Shown here piece after piece: positions 45,219 through 54,035 of a stretch of DNA of 64,000 bases. A model generated the notes under the pieces. The model was not told the DNA's origin and did no database searches. It saw only the letters and a program-made list of their open reading frames with translations. Position 1 is the first letter of the stretch. Each line of letters opens with the position of its first letter. The stretch is from positions 1-64,000 of the forward strand of contig NZ_JAYRCK010000018.1 of assembly GCF_036409475.1 (NCBI RefSeq), in the 5' to 3' direction. The translations under genes were made by a program, and so were the position numbers. The DNA is from Scandinavium sp036409475. Its GTDB lineage: Bacteria > Pseudomonadota > Gammaproteobacteria > Enterobacterales > Enterobacteriaceae.

Positions 45219-45286
45219 CTGAATCACTCTGCGGCGATAGAAAAACGACTGGCTTCTTAATGTTGCTGGTCGTTTTGAAACGCGCC

Positions 45287-45490
45287 TTACTCTTTATGAG
45301 AGAGTTTTTCCGCTGGAACGTCGTCTTCAGCGCTCTTTTTCGCCGTGGTGTCGTCGTCGTTCATGGCTTTCTTAAAGCCTTTGATCGCCGATCCCAGGTC
45401 ACCCCCGAGGGTACGCAGTTTCTTGGTACCGAACACCAGCACGATCAGTGCGGCAACCACCAGCAGTTTGGTAATACTAATCTCACCCAT
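45287..45490 (-). CDS. tatE: Twin-arginine translocase subunit TatE
   Basis: A 67-residue TatA-family protein (same length as in E. coli): one N-terminal membrane helix (about 4-21), the FGTKKLR hinge, an amphipathic helix and a charged tail ending KLSHKE. It can partly replace TatA in the Tat export pore. The ATG at 45490 (MGEISI) is preferred to one five codons upstream. Convergent with lipA. Confidence 0.95.
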   Translation of the reverse strand: MGEISITKLLVVAALIVLVFGTKKLRTLGGDLGSAIKGFKKAMNDDDTTAKKSAEDDVPAEKLSHKE

Positions 45491-45617
45491 AGATACCTTC
45501 TTCATTAAAACAGGCTACAAAACGCGCCATCAAAACCGTAGCTAATTAACGGTCATTTCGCGACGGCACACAATAGCAATCTGTAACAAGGTGAATCAAG
45601 CATTGATTAAAAAAACA

Positions 45618-46406
45618 TCACATAATTTGCGGTGGCGCAAAGCGACGGTTGTTTAACACCGGCAATTGCGACCGAATTTCCTGCAATGAGTCCTTGCTCA
45701 GCTCAGCATAGATAATCTGCGGTGAGCTTCCAGCGCCCGCAAGCGTCACGCCCAACGGATCAATGATTTTGCTCTGACCGATATTTTTATTGCCGCACTC
45801 GCCTGCCGCGACAAAGTAGCAAGTGGTATCCAGCGCTCTGGCAGCCAGCAACGTGGCCCAGTGATGCTCTTTTAACGGCCCGCGTACCCAGGCTGTCGGC
45901 AGCACGATGATCTCAGCGCCGTTCAGCGCCAGCGCCAGTGCAAGCTCAGGAAAGCGCAAATCGTAGCAGGTCATCAGCCCGACTCGCATCCCGCCAACTT
46001 CAATCAACGCTGGCAGCGTGGTGCCTGCATCCACGCGTTTTGACTCCTGAACTCGGAATGCGTCGTAGAGATGTAGCTTCTGATATTGCGCCACTATCTC
46101 GCCACGCCTGAGCGCCACCAGCGTATTAGCCGCCCTTCCTTCACTCGTCGGGACGTGAATCGTCGGGATGGTGGTTAAGTCGTTCCGGCTGCTCTCCTCA
46201 AGCAGGAGCCGCAGGAAGCCGCCATTCAGCGGCTGAGCCGATTTAACCGACATATCTGGGTCATTATCATCACGGGCCAGCAACGCCTCAGGTAGCACCA
46301 GCAGAGCCGCAGCATTTGTGGCAGCTTGCTGCATCAAGGTCACGCAAGTTTGGGCATTCGTCTCCCAGTCAGGGGTGACGGCAAATTGTCCAGCAGCAAC
46401 GCGCAT
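45618..46406 (-). CDS. ybeM: Nitrilase-family amidase YbeM (deaminated-glutathione amidase)
   Basis: A 262-residue carbon-nitrogen hydrolase of the Nit1/Nit2 type. The Glu-Lys-Cys triad is visible: Glu in VLPEALL, Lys in QKLHLYD, and Cys in MTCYDLRFPE. E. coli B YbeM is known to hydrolyse deaminated glutathione, a metabolite-repair role. The gene is intact here, whereas it is disrupted in K-12. It is divergent from crcB with an 87-bp gap. Confidence 0.9.
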   Translation of the reverse strand: MRVAAGQFAVTPDWETNAQTCVTLMQQAATNAAALLVLPEALLARDDNDPDMSVKSAQPLNGGFLRLLLEESSRNDLTTIPTIHVPTSEGRAANTLVALRRGEIVAQYQKLHLYDAFRVQESKRVDAGTTLPALIEVGGMRVGLMTCYDLRFPELALALALNGAEIIVLPTAWVRGPLKEHHWATLLAARALDTTCYFVAAGECGNKNIGQSKIIDPLGVTLAGAGSSPQIIYAELSKDSLQEIRSQLPVLNNRRFAPPQIM

Positions 46407-46493
46407 AGGCTCTCCTGTTGTCTCTAACCATAGCCATCGGCGATATCCGGCGCTAAGATATTTCTTTTACTATTCAAATAGCAGGAATTGGCA

Positions 46494-46871
46494 GTGTTAC
46501 AACTACTTTTGGCCGTTTTTATTGGTGGGGGAACCGGCAGCGTGGCTCGCTGGATGTTAGGCATGCGGTTTAACCCCCTGCATCATGCCATTCCCGTGGG
46601 AACGCTGACAGCAAACTTGCTGGGCGCTTTTATCATCGGAGCCGGGCTTGCGTGGTTTAACCGCATGACGCATATTGACCCAATGTGGAAGCTGCTTATC
46701 ACAACCGGCTTTTGTGGCGGGTTAACGACTTTTTCGACTTTTTCGGCAGAAGTGGTGTTTTTACTTCAGGATGGGCGATTTGGCTGGGCGCTGCTGAACG
46801 TCGCCGTCAACATGCTGGGATCGTTCGCCATGACGGCGATGGCCTTCTGGATTTTTTCCGCTGCGCGCTGA
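46494..46871 (+). CDS. crcB: Fluoride channel CrcB (Fluc)
   Basis: A 125-residue membrane protein with four helices that forms dual-topology dimers exporting fluoride. Family signatures GGGTGSVARW, GTLTANLLGAF and TTGFCGGLTTFSTFS are intact; the last includes the central Na+ and Phe-box region. The GTG at 46494 (MLQLLL) is preferred because AGGA lies 8 bases upstream; a TTG two codons earlier is the alternative. No fluoride riboswitch is seen in front. Confidence 0.93.
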   Translation: MLQLLLAVFIGGGTGSVARWMLGMRFNPLHHAIPVGTLTANLLGAFIIGAGLAWFNRMTHIDPMWKLLITTGFCGGLTTFSTFSAEVVFLLQDGRFGWALLNVAVNMLGSFAMTAMAFWIFSAAR

Positions 46872-46884
46872 ATTGAGCACAAAA

Positions 46885-46907
46885 AAAACCCGCCTTAAGC
46901 GGGTTTT
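46885..46907. terminator. Bidirectional terminator of crcB and cspE
   Basis: AAAACCCGC, loop CTTAA, GCGGGTTTT: a perfect 9-bp stem with A and T tracts on either side, serving the two convergent genes. Confidence 0.88.
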
Positions 46908-46927
46908 GTACTCTACTGTCGAAATGC

Positions 46928-47137
46928 TTAGATAGGCATTACGTTTGCAGCAGATGGGCCTTTGGCACCGTTAGTGATTTCGAACTCTACACGCTGACCT
47001 TCAGCCAGAGTTTTGAAACCGTTGGACTGGATTGCAGAGAAGTGTACGAATACATCTTTGCTGCCATCTTCCGGAGTAATGAAACCAAAGCCTTTGGACT
47101 CATTAAACCACTTAACGTTACCTTTAATCTTAGACAT
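46928..47137 (-). CDS. cspE: Cold-shock-like RNA chaperone CspE
   Basis: A 69-residue CSD protein nearly identical to E. coli CspE. RNA-binding motifs KGFGFI and VFVHF are present. It melts RNA structure and acts as a transcription antiterminator. The ATG at 47137 (MSKIKG) is chosen over a TTG one codon upstream. A leader of about 100 bases precedes it. Confidence 0.96.
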   Translation of the reverse strand: MSKIKGNVKWFNESKGFGFITPEDGSKDVFVHFSAIQSNGFKTLAEGQRVEFEITNGAKGPSAANVMPI

Positions 47138-47328
47138 CAATATTACCTTTACATGAAAATGGACACAAATGCTGTGTCGGCTAACAGTACAGCAATTGCG
47201 GGGCCTTTTGTCCAGCTTAAGTTAACGAAAAAGTGATAAAAGTCTCTAATTTTTCGTTAACCCGGGAATTAGTCGTTGTTTTTCAACATAACTCAGGCCC
47301 CACTGCGCTCAGTACGTCATTTTGGGCG

Positions 47329-47904
47329 CTAAAACTGGAAGCGCATCCAGGCGAAGTATACGTTACCGTTGTTATAAGTGCCTGGAATGTAAGTCATCTG
47401 GAACGTTGCTGGCCCGTAACCGATGGAAGCCAACGGCAATAAAACAGGGATCGGGATGTAATTCCAGTTATCGCGCGCCGTGGCACCGACGGTGTAACCC
47501 AACCCCAGATGGAATTGATCATCGTTCAGCGGCCGCCAGGTTTTCTCCCAGCCATAGCCACCAATCGGTTCCCATTTGTTGAAGGAATCTTTAAAGGCCA
47601 TCAGATACAGGCCATGCCAGTTCCCTTTGTCATCCCAACGAGACTGACCAAAACCTGCGCCCCACGGACGTTCGTTGTACTCGTCGGTTTTCTCTTTGTC
47701 ATACGCAAAACGGGCATGCCACGTGATGGCTGGCACGTAGAGATCGTAATGTTCAGGCGTATGCCAGGTTTCTGCGATGTTATCCCCAAGCGTTGAAAAA
47801 GCATCGCCCACCGTCGATGTAAAGCTTGCCTGCGCAGACGATGCAAGCAGCCATTGTGCTGAAAACACCCACACAAAAAACAAAAAATTATTTAATTTTA
47901 ACAC
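47329..47904 (-). CDS. pagP: Lipid A palmitoyltransferase PagP
   Basis: A 191-residue precursor of the eight-stranded outer-membrane enzyme that adds palmitate to lipid A, giving resistance to cationic peptides. The signal peptide ends near AQA (residue 26). Catalytic His63, Asp106 and Ser107 (TWHARF, FKDSFN) are shifted five residues from E. coli because the N-terminus is longer. GTG start at 47904. The C-terminal half is almost identical to E. coli while the first 45 residues are not. No clear PhoP box is seen upstream. Confidence 0.95.
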   Translation of the reverse strand: MLKLNNFLFFVWVFSAQWLLASSAQASFTSTVGDAFSTLGDNIAETWHTPEHYDLYVPAITWHARFAYDKEKTDEYNERPWGAGFGQSRWDDKGNWHGLYLMAFKDSFNKWEPIGGYGWEKTWRPLNDDQFHLGLGYTVGATARDNWNYIPIPVLLPLASIGYGPATFQMTYIPGTYNNGNVYFAWMRFQF

Positions 47905-48001
47905 GTTACCCTAGCCGCTTATTTGTTCTTACCTGAACAGAATAACTATCGTAAAATTAATATAACCTTAACAAAAGCGGATTATTCCTTTTTTCAGATA
48001 A

Positions 48002-48028
48002 TTCACAGCGCCGTTAAGACGCTGTGAA
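48002..48028. other. Inverted repeat downstream of cusA
   Basis: TTCACAGCG and CGCTGTGAA pair over a 9-base loop. It lies 19 bp beyond the cusA stop. There is no T run, so if it is a terminator it is weak; it may instead protect the 3' end. Confidence 0.5.
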
Positions 48029-48046
48029 TTATCAATAATCTGAATT

Positions 48047-51000
48047 TTAATTACTGCCTTTATGGTGCAGCATTTTATACAGCGCGGGAATGACCAGCAT
48101 GGATAACAGAGGCGCCGTCACCATGCCGCCAATCATCGGTGCCGCGATGCGGCTCATCACTTCAGAGCCCGTCCCACTTCCCCACATAATAGGCAACAAT
48201 CCTGCCATTATCGTGGCGACAGTCATCACTTTTGGTCTGACACGCAGCACCGCGCCTTCATGAATCGCACGCAGTAATTGGCTATTATCCAGTGAACCTT
48301 GCGGTGACTTATATTTGTCAATAGCCGAATTCAGATAAAGCACCATAATTACGCCAAACTCTGCGGCCACTCCGGCTAACGCTATAAAACCAACTGCACT
48401 AGCGACAGATAAATTATATCCCAATAGCCACAGCAACCAGACGCCGCCAATCAGCGAAAAAGGCAAAGTCCCCATAATCAATAACACGTCGGAAATACGT
48501 CGAAAGGTTAGCCACAGCAGCACGAAAATAATCATCAGCGTGACTGGAAGCACTAATTTTAGCTTCGCGGCAGCCCGCTCCAGATATTCAAACTGCCCAG
48601 ACCACGACAGCGTAACCCCTTGCGGAAGCACGACTTTTTGGGCAACGCGCTGCTGCATCTCCTCCACGGCCGATTTTAGATCCCGACCGCGCAAATCAAC
48701 ATAGATCCAGTTCGAAAGCCGCGCGTTCTCACTTTTGAGCATCGGTGGTCCATCAACAATCTGCACATCAGCGACTTCGCCTAGCGTGATTTGCCCGCCA
48801 TTGGCCGTCAGCACCGGCAACTGCCGCAACTTGCCGACGTTATCGCGCAGGTCGCGTGGATAGCGCACATTAATCGGATAACGCTCACGTCCTTCTATCG
48901 TTTGTCCTACATTTTCCCCGCCCACCAGCGTACTGACCAGAGACTGCAACTCAGTGACCGAAACACCGTAACGAGCGGCCTGCTGCCTGTTAATGGCAAT
49001 ATCAACGTAGCGCCCACCAGACAGGCGCTCCGCCAGGGCTGACGTCACGCCCGGCACGTCCTTGACCACGTGTTCGATGTCCTGGGCGATACGTTCGATA
49101 TCGGCAAGATTATTGCCATTCACCTTGATCCCAATCGGGCTCTTAATGCCGGTTGCCAGCATATCCAGCCGGTTGCGGATAGGTGGAACCCACACGTTCG
49201 CAATCCCCGGCACCTGCACGGTTTTATCCAGCTCTTCAATCAACTTCGCGGTGGTCATTCCAGGCCGCCATTGATCGCGCGGTTTGAAATGGATAGTGGT
49301 TTCCAGCATCGTCAGCGGGGCCGGATCTGTCGCGCTGTCTGCCCTTCCCGCTTTGCCAAACACGCTTGCCACTTCAGGCACGGTTTTTATCAGCCTGTCC
49401 GTTTGTTGCAGCAGACGGCTGGCTTCCCGCACCGAGATCCCCGGCAAAGTGGAAGGCATATACAACAAATCACCTTCATCCAGCGGCGGCATAAACTCAC
49501 TGCCCAATCGGCTAAGCGGCCACAGAGTTAACGCCAGCAGAGCAACAGCCAGCACCACCGTTGTCTTTGGCCGCGCCAGCACTTTATCGAGCAGGGGTTC
49601 ATAGGCCCGAATCAGCGCCCGGTTTATCGGGTTAGCCTGTTCATCCGGGATTTTGCCACGGATGAAATACCCCATTAGCACCGGCACCAGCGTAATGCCC
49701 AGCCCTGCGGCCATCGCCATCGCCCAGGTTTTGGTGAAGGCCAAAGGCGCAAACATTTTTCCTTCCTGAGCTTCCAGCGAGAACACAGGAATAAACGACA
49801 ACGTGATGATTAACAGACTGCAAAACAGCGCGGGCCCCACTTCAATCGCCGCTTTCTCAGCAATCTGCCAATAATCAGTGCCAGAAGGTTGCTGTTCAGG
49901 ATGCTCGTGCCGCCACTTCTCCAGCACCTTGTGCATGTTTTCAATCATCACGATCGCCGCATCCACCATCGCGCCGATGGCAATCGCAATCCCGCCAAGC
50001 GACATGATATTGGCGTTGATCCCCTGATAATGCATGACGATAAACGCCCCGAGCACGCCAAGCGGCAGGGAAACAATCGCCACCAGCGCCGAACGGAAGT
50101 GAAACAGAAACAGGGTGCAAACCAGCGCGACGACAATAAATTCTTCAATCAGTTTGTGCGTCAGCGTTTCAACCGCTTGTTCAATCAGGCCGGAACGGTC
50201 ATACACCGGTACAATCTCCACGCCTTTCGGCAGCGTTTTTTGCACCTCCTTCAGCTTCGCTTTTACGGCGTGAAGCGTCTCCAACGCATTCTTGCCATAC
50301 CGCATCACAATGATGCCGCCAGCCACTTCGCCTTCACCATTAAGCTCAGCCACGCCGCGGCGGATTTCTGGGCCAAGCTGCACTGTCGCCACATCGGATA
50401 ACAGCACCGGAACGCCCTCACGGCTGGCGATCACCACCTGGCGAAAATCATCCAGCCCTTTCAGATAGCCAGTGGTGCGCACCATGTATTCAGCTTCGCC
50501 CATTTCAATCACGGCACCCCCGCTTTCCTGATTTGCCGCTTTCAGCGCTGCTACCAGTTGCTGATGAGTCACGTTATACGCGCGAAGCTTGTCCGGATTG
50601 ACCACTACCTGATACTGGCGAACCATACCGCCGACGCTGGCGACTTCCGACACATTGGGCACGGTTTTCAGCTCATATTTCAGCGTCCAGTCCTGAAGCG
50701 CCCGTAAATCGGCGAGGCTGTGCTTGCCTGTTTTATCCACCAGCGCATATTCATAAATCCAGCCAACACCCGTCGCATCGGGCCCTAACTCGGCTTTGAC
50801 ACCTTCGGGCAGCTGCGACTGAATCTGACTCAAATACTCCAGCACCCGCGAACGCGCCCAGTAGATGTCCGTTCCGTCTTCGAAAAGGACATACACATAA
50901 GCATCTCCGAACATCGAAAAGCCACGCACGGTCTTTGCACCTGGCACCGAAAGCATGGTGGTCGTCAGTGGCCAGGTCACCTGATCTTCAATCACCTGCG

Positions 51001-51172
51001 GGGCTTTGCCCGGATAGCTGGCGCGAATGATGACCTGCACATCCGACAGATCAGGCAACGCATCCAGCGGGGCGCGCTGCACGGACCACCAGCCCCATAT
51101 CGCCATCCCCAGAGCCGCCAGGATAATCAGCAGGCGGTTGCGTAAAGCACCACGAATCACGGCAGCTATCAT
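48047..51172 (-). CDS. cusA: CusA-type heavy-metal RND efflux pump
   Basis: A 1041-residue HME-RND transporter (E. coli CusA: 1047) that uses the proton gradient to expel Cu(I) and Ag(I) from periplasm and cytoplasm. The N-terminal signature DALPDLSDVQVII is typical. The three metal-site methionines of CusA (M573, M623 and M672 in E. coli) have counterparts in LLYMPST, LTMLETT and RLDMLATG, which argues for copper/silver rather than zinc/cobalt. The start overlaps the cusB stop by 4 bases. It is clearly diverged from E. coli CusA (my estimate, roughly two thirds identical), so it is a variant rather than the K-12 locus. Confidence 0.93.
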   Translation of the reverse strand: MIAAVIRGALRNRLLIILAALGMAIWGWWSVQRAPLDALPDLSDVQVIIRASYPGKAPQVIEDQVTWPLTTTMLSVPGAKTVRGFSMFGDAYVYVLFEDGTDIYWARSRVLEYLSQIQSQLPEGVKAELGPDATGVGWIYEYALVDKTGKHSLADLRALQDWTLKYELKTVPNVSEVASVGGMVRQYQVVVNPDKLRAYNVTHQQLVAALKAANQESGGAVIEMGEAEYMVRTTGYLKGLDDFRQVVIASREGVPVLLSDVATVQLGPEIRRGVAELNGEGEVAGGIIVMRYGKNALETLHAVKAKLKEVQKTLPKGVEIVPVYDRSGLIEQAVETLTHKLIEEFIVVALVCTLFLFHFRSALVAIVSLPLGVLGAFIVMHYQGINANIMSLGGIAIAIGAMVDAAIVMIENMHKVLEKWRHEHPEQQPSGTDYWQIAEKAAIEVGPALFCSLLIITLSFIPVFSLEAQEGKMFAPLAFTKTWAMAMAAGLGITLVPVLMGYFIRGKIPDEQANPINRALIRAYEPLLDKVLARPKTTVVLAVALLALTLWPLSRLGSEFMPPLDEGDLLYMPSTLPGISVREASRLLQQTDRLIKTVPEVASVFGKAGRADSATDPAPLTMLETTIHFKPRDQWRPGMTTAKLIEELDKTVQVPGIANVWVPPIRNRLDMLATGIKSPIGIKVNGNNLADIERIAQDIEHVVKDVPGVTSALAERLSGGRYVDIAINRQQAARYGVSVTELQSLVSTLVGGENVGQTIEGRERYPINVRYPRDLRDNVGKLRQLPVLTANGGQITLGEVADVQIVDGPPMLKSENARLSNWIYVDLRGRDLKSAVEEMQQRVAQKVVLPQGVTLSWSGQFEYLERAAAKLKLVLPVTLMIIFVLLWLTFRRISDVLLIMGTLPFSLIGGVWLLWLLGYNLSVASAVGFIALAGVAAEFGVIMVLYLNSAIDKYKSPQGSLDNSQLLRAIHEGAVLRVRPKVMTVATIMAGLLPIMWGSGTGSEVMSRIAAPMIGGMVTAPLLSMLVIPALYKMLHHKGSN

Positions 51173-52386
51173 TGTGCGCCCTCCATCGGTTTCGTTGATT
51201 CGGGCAACGCGCTGCGTAAGCTGGCTTCAGAATCAATCAGGAATTGCCCTGAGGTCACTACGCTGTCGCCTGCTTTCAGGCCGCTTCGGATTTCTGTCCA
51301 GCCATCGGCAGACACGCCTGGCGTGACGTCTACCGACCGGAAATGCCCGTCACCAGTAGAGACAATCACCCTATTGCCGTTACCGGTGGCAATTAGCGCT
51401 TCCTCAGGGATCGCCAGTACAGGTGCCGCTGGCTGTGATTTAGCCAGCGTCACACGCACGTACATGCCGGGTTTCAGTTTCTGTTGGGGGTTATCCAGCA
51501 CGATGCGTGCTTTCAGGGTTCGGGTGGTGGTTTCCAGCTGCGGCAGCACTTCACTCACGCGCCCGTTAAAGGTTTCACCGGGCCAGCTTTCTGCGAACGC
51601 ACTCACTTCACTTCCCACGTTCAACACGGAAGCCTGACTTTGCGGGTAGTCCACCACCAGCCAGACCGGGTCAAGCGTCGCCAGTTCAAACAACGGTGCC
51701 GTTGCCGTGACCTGAGCGCCTTCACGGGTATCAAGCTTTGCGACGTAACCCGCGCTGTCTGCCCGCAACGTCAAGCGCGTCTGCGGCTTACCGCTTCGCT
51801 CCACCTGACGAATAATGGCGTCAGGCATAAATTGCAGCGTCAGCCTTTCGCGAGCAGCGCGAGTCAGCGCCGCATCGCCCAACTGGCGTACCGCCAGATA
51901 CTCTTGCTGTGCAGCAGTCCATGACGGAATCCACAGTTGCGCCAGCGGCTCCCCTGCTTTTACCCACTGCTGTGGCGCACGGACGAACAGCTTTTCAACC
52001 ACGCCATTCGCCGGTGATGGAACAGTTTGCAAGCTGCGCTCATCGGTGCTGACCGTCGCCCACGCCTGGAATGGCGGCGTCAGGCTGCGCAGTTGGGCTT
52101 GTTTCACTACCATCCCCAGATTCTGCTGTTGCTGCCCGCTGATGCTCACTCCACTTTGTGTCGGGTTTTCATCTGCGTATTTGGGTACCAGTTGCATATC
52201 CATAAACGGTGATTTTCCCGGCTTATCAAAACGCTGGCCGGGCACCATGGGATCGTACCAATAAAGGACTTGCCGTTCAGGTTTCGCGTTTTCCGCAGGC
52301 ATTTTATGGCTCTGGGAACCCGCGTAATACCCGCCAGCCACGGCAAGCGTTGCCACAGCGAGGGCCGTCAGAATAAATGTCTTCAT
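51169..52386 (-). CDS. cusB: CusB-type periplasmic adaptor
   Basis: A 405-residue membrane-fusion protein with an N-terminal hydrophobic anchor (about 5-22). Just after it is the metal-binding block YWYDPM...FMDM, carrying the methionines that accept copper from CusF in E. coli. The hairpin, lipoyl and beta-barrel domains follow. It bridges CusA and the outer-membrane channel. Overlaps both neighbours by 4 bases. Confidence 0.92.
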   Translation of the reverse strand: MKTFILTALAVATLAVAGGYYAGSQSHKMPAENAKPERQVLYWYDPMVPGQRFDKPGKSPFMDMQLVPKYADENPTQSGVSISGQQQQNLGMVVKQAQLRSLTPPFQAWATVSTDERSLQTVPSPANGVVEKLFVRAPQQWVKAGEPLAQLWIPSWTAAQQEYLAVRQLGDAALTRAARERLTLQFMPDAIIRQVERSGKPQTRLTLRADSAGYVAKLDTREGAQVTATAPLFELATLDPVWLVVDYPQSQASVLNVGSEVSAFAESWPGETFNGRVSEVLPQLETTTRTLKARIVLDNPQQKLKPGMYVRVTLAKSQPAAPVLAIPEEALIATGNGNRVIVSTGDGHFRSVDVTPGVSADGWTEIRSGLKAGDSVVTSGQFLIDSEASLRSALPESTKPMEGAQ

Positions 52387-53639
52387 AGTGTTGTCTCCTG
52401 GGGGATCAGGTAACGAATCGCGGCCCAGTTACGGGCGACGGCTTTTTCGGCTTCGCTGGTAGAAAGCGTGGTATCGAGTAAATCCCGGCGAGCCGCTAAT
52501 AACGCAGCAAGATCGGATTGCCCGGAGCGATACTGCGCGTTCAGCAGCCGGACTCGCTGCTGCTGCAACGGCAGCACTTCGTCACGCAGGCGCAGCCAAA
52601 GGGTTTGCGCTGCCTGATATTCGGCGACCAATGTGCTGAGCTGCGCGGTGTGCGCCCGGGTCGTCAACGCCAGCTGATCGTTGGCCTGCATCGTGCGGGA
52701 GACATCGGCGGCATGATCTTTGTCCTGTCGTCTGGACTGAAACAGCGGCAAATCTACCGTGAACATCACGCCCGCCATGTCGTCGTAATCTTCCGAACGG
52801 TGGGCGTAATAGACCTCGACATCCACATCAGGAATGGCGGCAATAGCGGATTCAGAAGAACGTGCTTTGGCGGTATTGGCCTCTTTCGCTGCGGCGATCA
52901 CTTCAGGATGAAGCGCGATGCCCTCTTCGAGCGTTTTCTCATCCGCAGGAAGGCGCTGCCAGGCAGGAAGCTTGCCGGAAATCGCTGTGACGGATTCGCC
53001 CGTCAGTTGCAGCAACCGAGCCTGCGCCAGGCGCACATCCCGCTCGGCTAACGTGACCTTGTCGCGCATCGCACTCAGGCTGATGCGCAGTGCCAGCACG
53101 CTATCCGGCGCGGAGGACCCCGCGGCCACACTGGCTTTGAGAACACCAGGCTGATTTTCGGTTTCTTTGACCAGTGCGCGGGCTGCTTTTAGCGCTTGCT
53201 CTGAAAGCGCCAAATCCAGCCAGGCTTGTGCGGTATCACGTTGAAGATTGGCTAACCGCGTTTGCGCCTTAGCGTTCACACTTTGCGACTGCGCCTGCAA
53301 GGTTTGCGCTTTGCGATCGCGTTTTTCCTCACTGACGTAGCGCTGCATGATGCCGACCTTCTGCATTGTCATGCCCTCGCGGGTAAAGCGCGCGTCATTG
53401 CTTCCCTGAACTGGGACGTTTTCAATGCCGAATTTCAGTTTTGGATCGGGGAGCTCACGGGCCGAATCGGCCATCGATTCCAGAGCTTTGGCTTCATTAC
53501 GGCTGGCAGAAAGTTCAGCCGAATAGTTACGGGCAGCGGTCAGGGTCTGGTCGAGCGTCCACGCTTGCGCACTGGCAGAAGCGTGAAACAGCACGAACAG
53601 CACCCCGCCGAGCCACTGGCTCAGCGTGTGTGTTTTCAT
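52383..53639 (-). CDS. TolC-family outer-membrane channel of the Cus-type pump
   Basis: A 418-residue outer-membrane efflux protein with two OEP repeats. Its signal peptide ends near SASAQA (residue 25) and there is no lipobox Cys; E. coli CusC is a lipoprotein, so this channel is of a different subgroup, more like CzcC-type partners. The role as exit duct for CusA is inferred from 4-base overlap with cusB. It lies between cusF and cusB, an order unlike E. coli cusCFBA. Confidence 0.88.
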   Translation of the reverse strand: MKTHTLSQWLGGVLFVLFHASASAQAWTLDQTLTAARNYSAELSASRNEAKALESMADSARELPDPKLKFGIENVPVQGSNDARFTREGMTMQKVGIMQRYVSEEKRDRKAQTLQAQSQSVNAKAQTRLANLQRDTAQAWLDLALSEQALKAARALVKETENQPGVLKASVAAGSSAPDSVLALRISLSAMRDKVTLAERDVRLAQARLLQLTGESVTAISGKLPAWQRLPADEKTLEEGIALHPEVIAAAKEANTAKARSSESAIAAIPDVDVEVYYAHRSEDYDDMAGVMFTVDLPLFQSRRQDKDHAADVSRTMQANDQLALTTRAHTAQLSTLVAEYQAAQTLWLRLRDEVLPLQQQRVRLLNAQYRSGQSDLAALLAARRDLLDTTLSTSEAEKAVARNWAAIRYLIPQETTL

Positions 53640-53652
53640 GGTTATCCCCGGC

Positions 53653-53979
53653 TTAGTGGCGAACGGTCAGCGCGATAATTTCATAACGTCCGTCAATCAG
53701 ACTGACGTCAAAATCTACCGGGTCGCCTACGGCAAGTTCCGGGAGAACGAGGGCTTTCGCCAGTGCAAACGACATGGTCATCGGCGGCCATTGCAGTTCA
53801 GGCACGGCTTCATGAGAAAGTGTCAACGCATCAGGCGCGATAGCTTTCACGGTGCCTTTGACATGCCAGGATTGCGCGACAGGCGCGGTGACGGAGGGGA
53901 TATTTTCCGCAGCCTGAGCCGGGATAAAAATGAAGGCAGACAGCGCTATAACCAGCGCGTGAGGCAGTAAAAATTTCAT
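53653..53979 (-). CDS. cusF: CusF-like periplasmic copper chaperone
   Basis: A 108-residue protein with a cleavable signal peptide (ending AQA, residue 23) and a single OB-fold CusF domain. The Cu(I)/Ag(I) site of CusF is conserved: Trp and two Met in QWPPMTMSF, and a His upstream in TLSHEAV. It hands metal to CusB. 13 bp separate it from the channel gene. Confidence 0.9.
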   Translation of the reverse strand: MKFLLPHALVIALSAFIFIPAQAAENIPSVTAPVAQSWHVKGTVKAIAPDALTLSHEAVPELQWPPMTMSFALAKALVLPELAVGDPVDFDVSLIDGRYEIIALTVRH

Positions 53980-54035
53980 GGTGTTCTCCAGATAATCGTT
54001 AATAAGGTGAAAATTAAGCGAGTGATCAGGAGGTT

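Noticed and set aside
46407..46493. Fluoride riboswitch in front of crcB
   Set aside because: The 87-bp gap shows no crcB-motif pseudoknot pattern that I can recognise, and is short for one.
47905..48046. PhoP box upstream of pagP
   Set aside because: No pair of (T/G)GTTTA direct repeats with 5-base spacing is present in the upstream region.
51815..52264. Long plus-strand ORFs opposite cusA, cusB and the channel gene
   Set aside because: They are antisense shadows of well-supported genes in GC-rich sequence.
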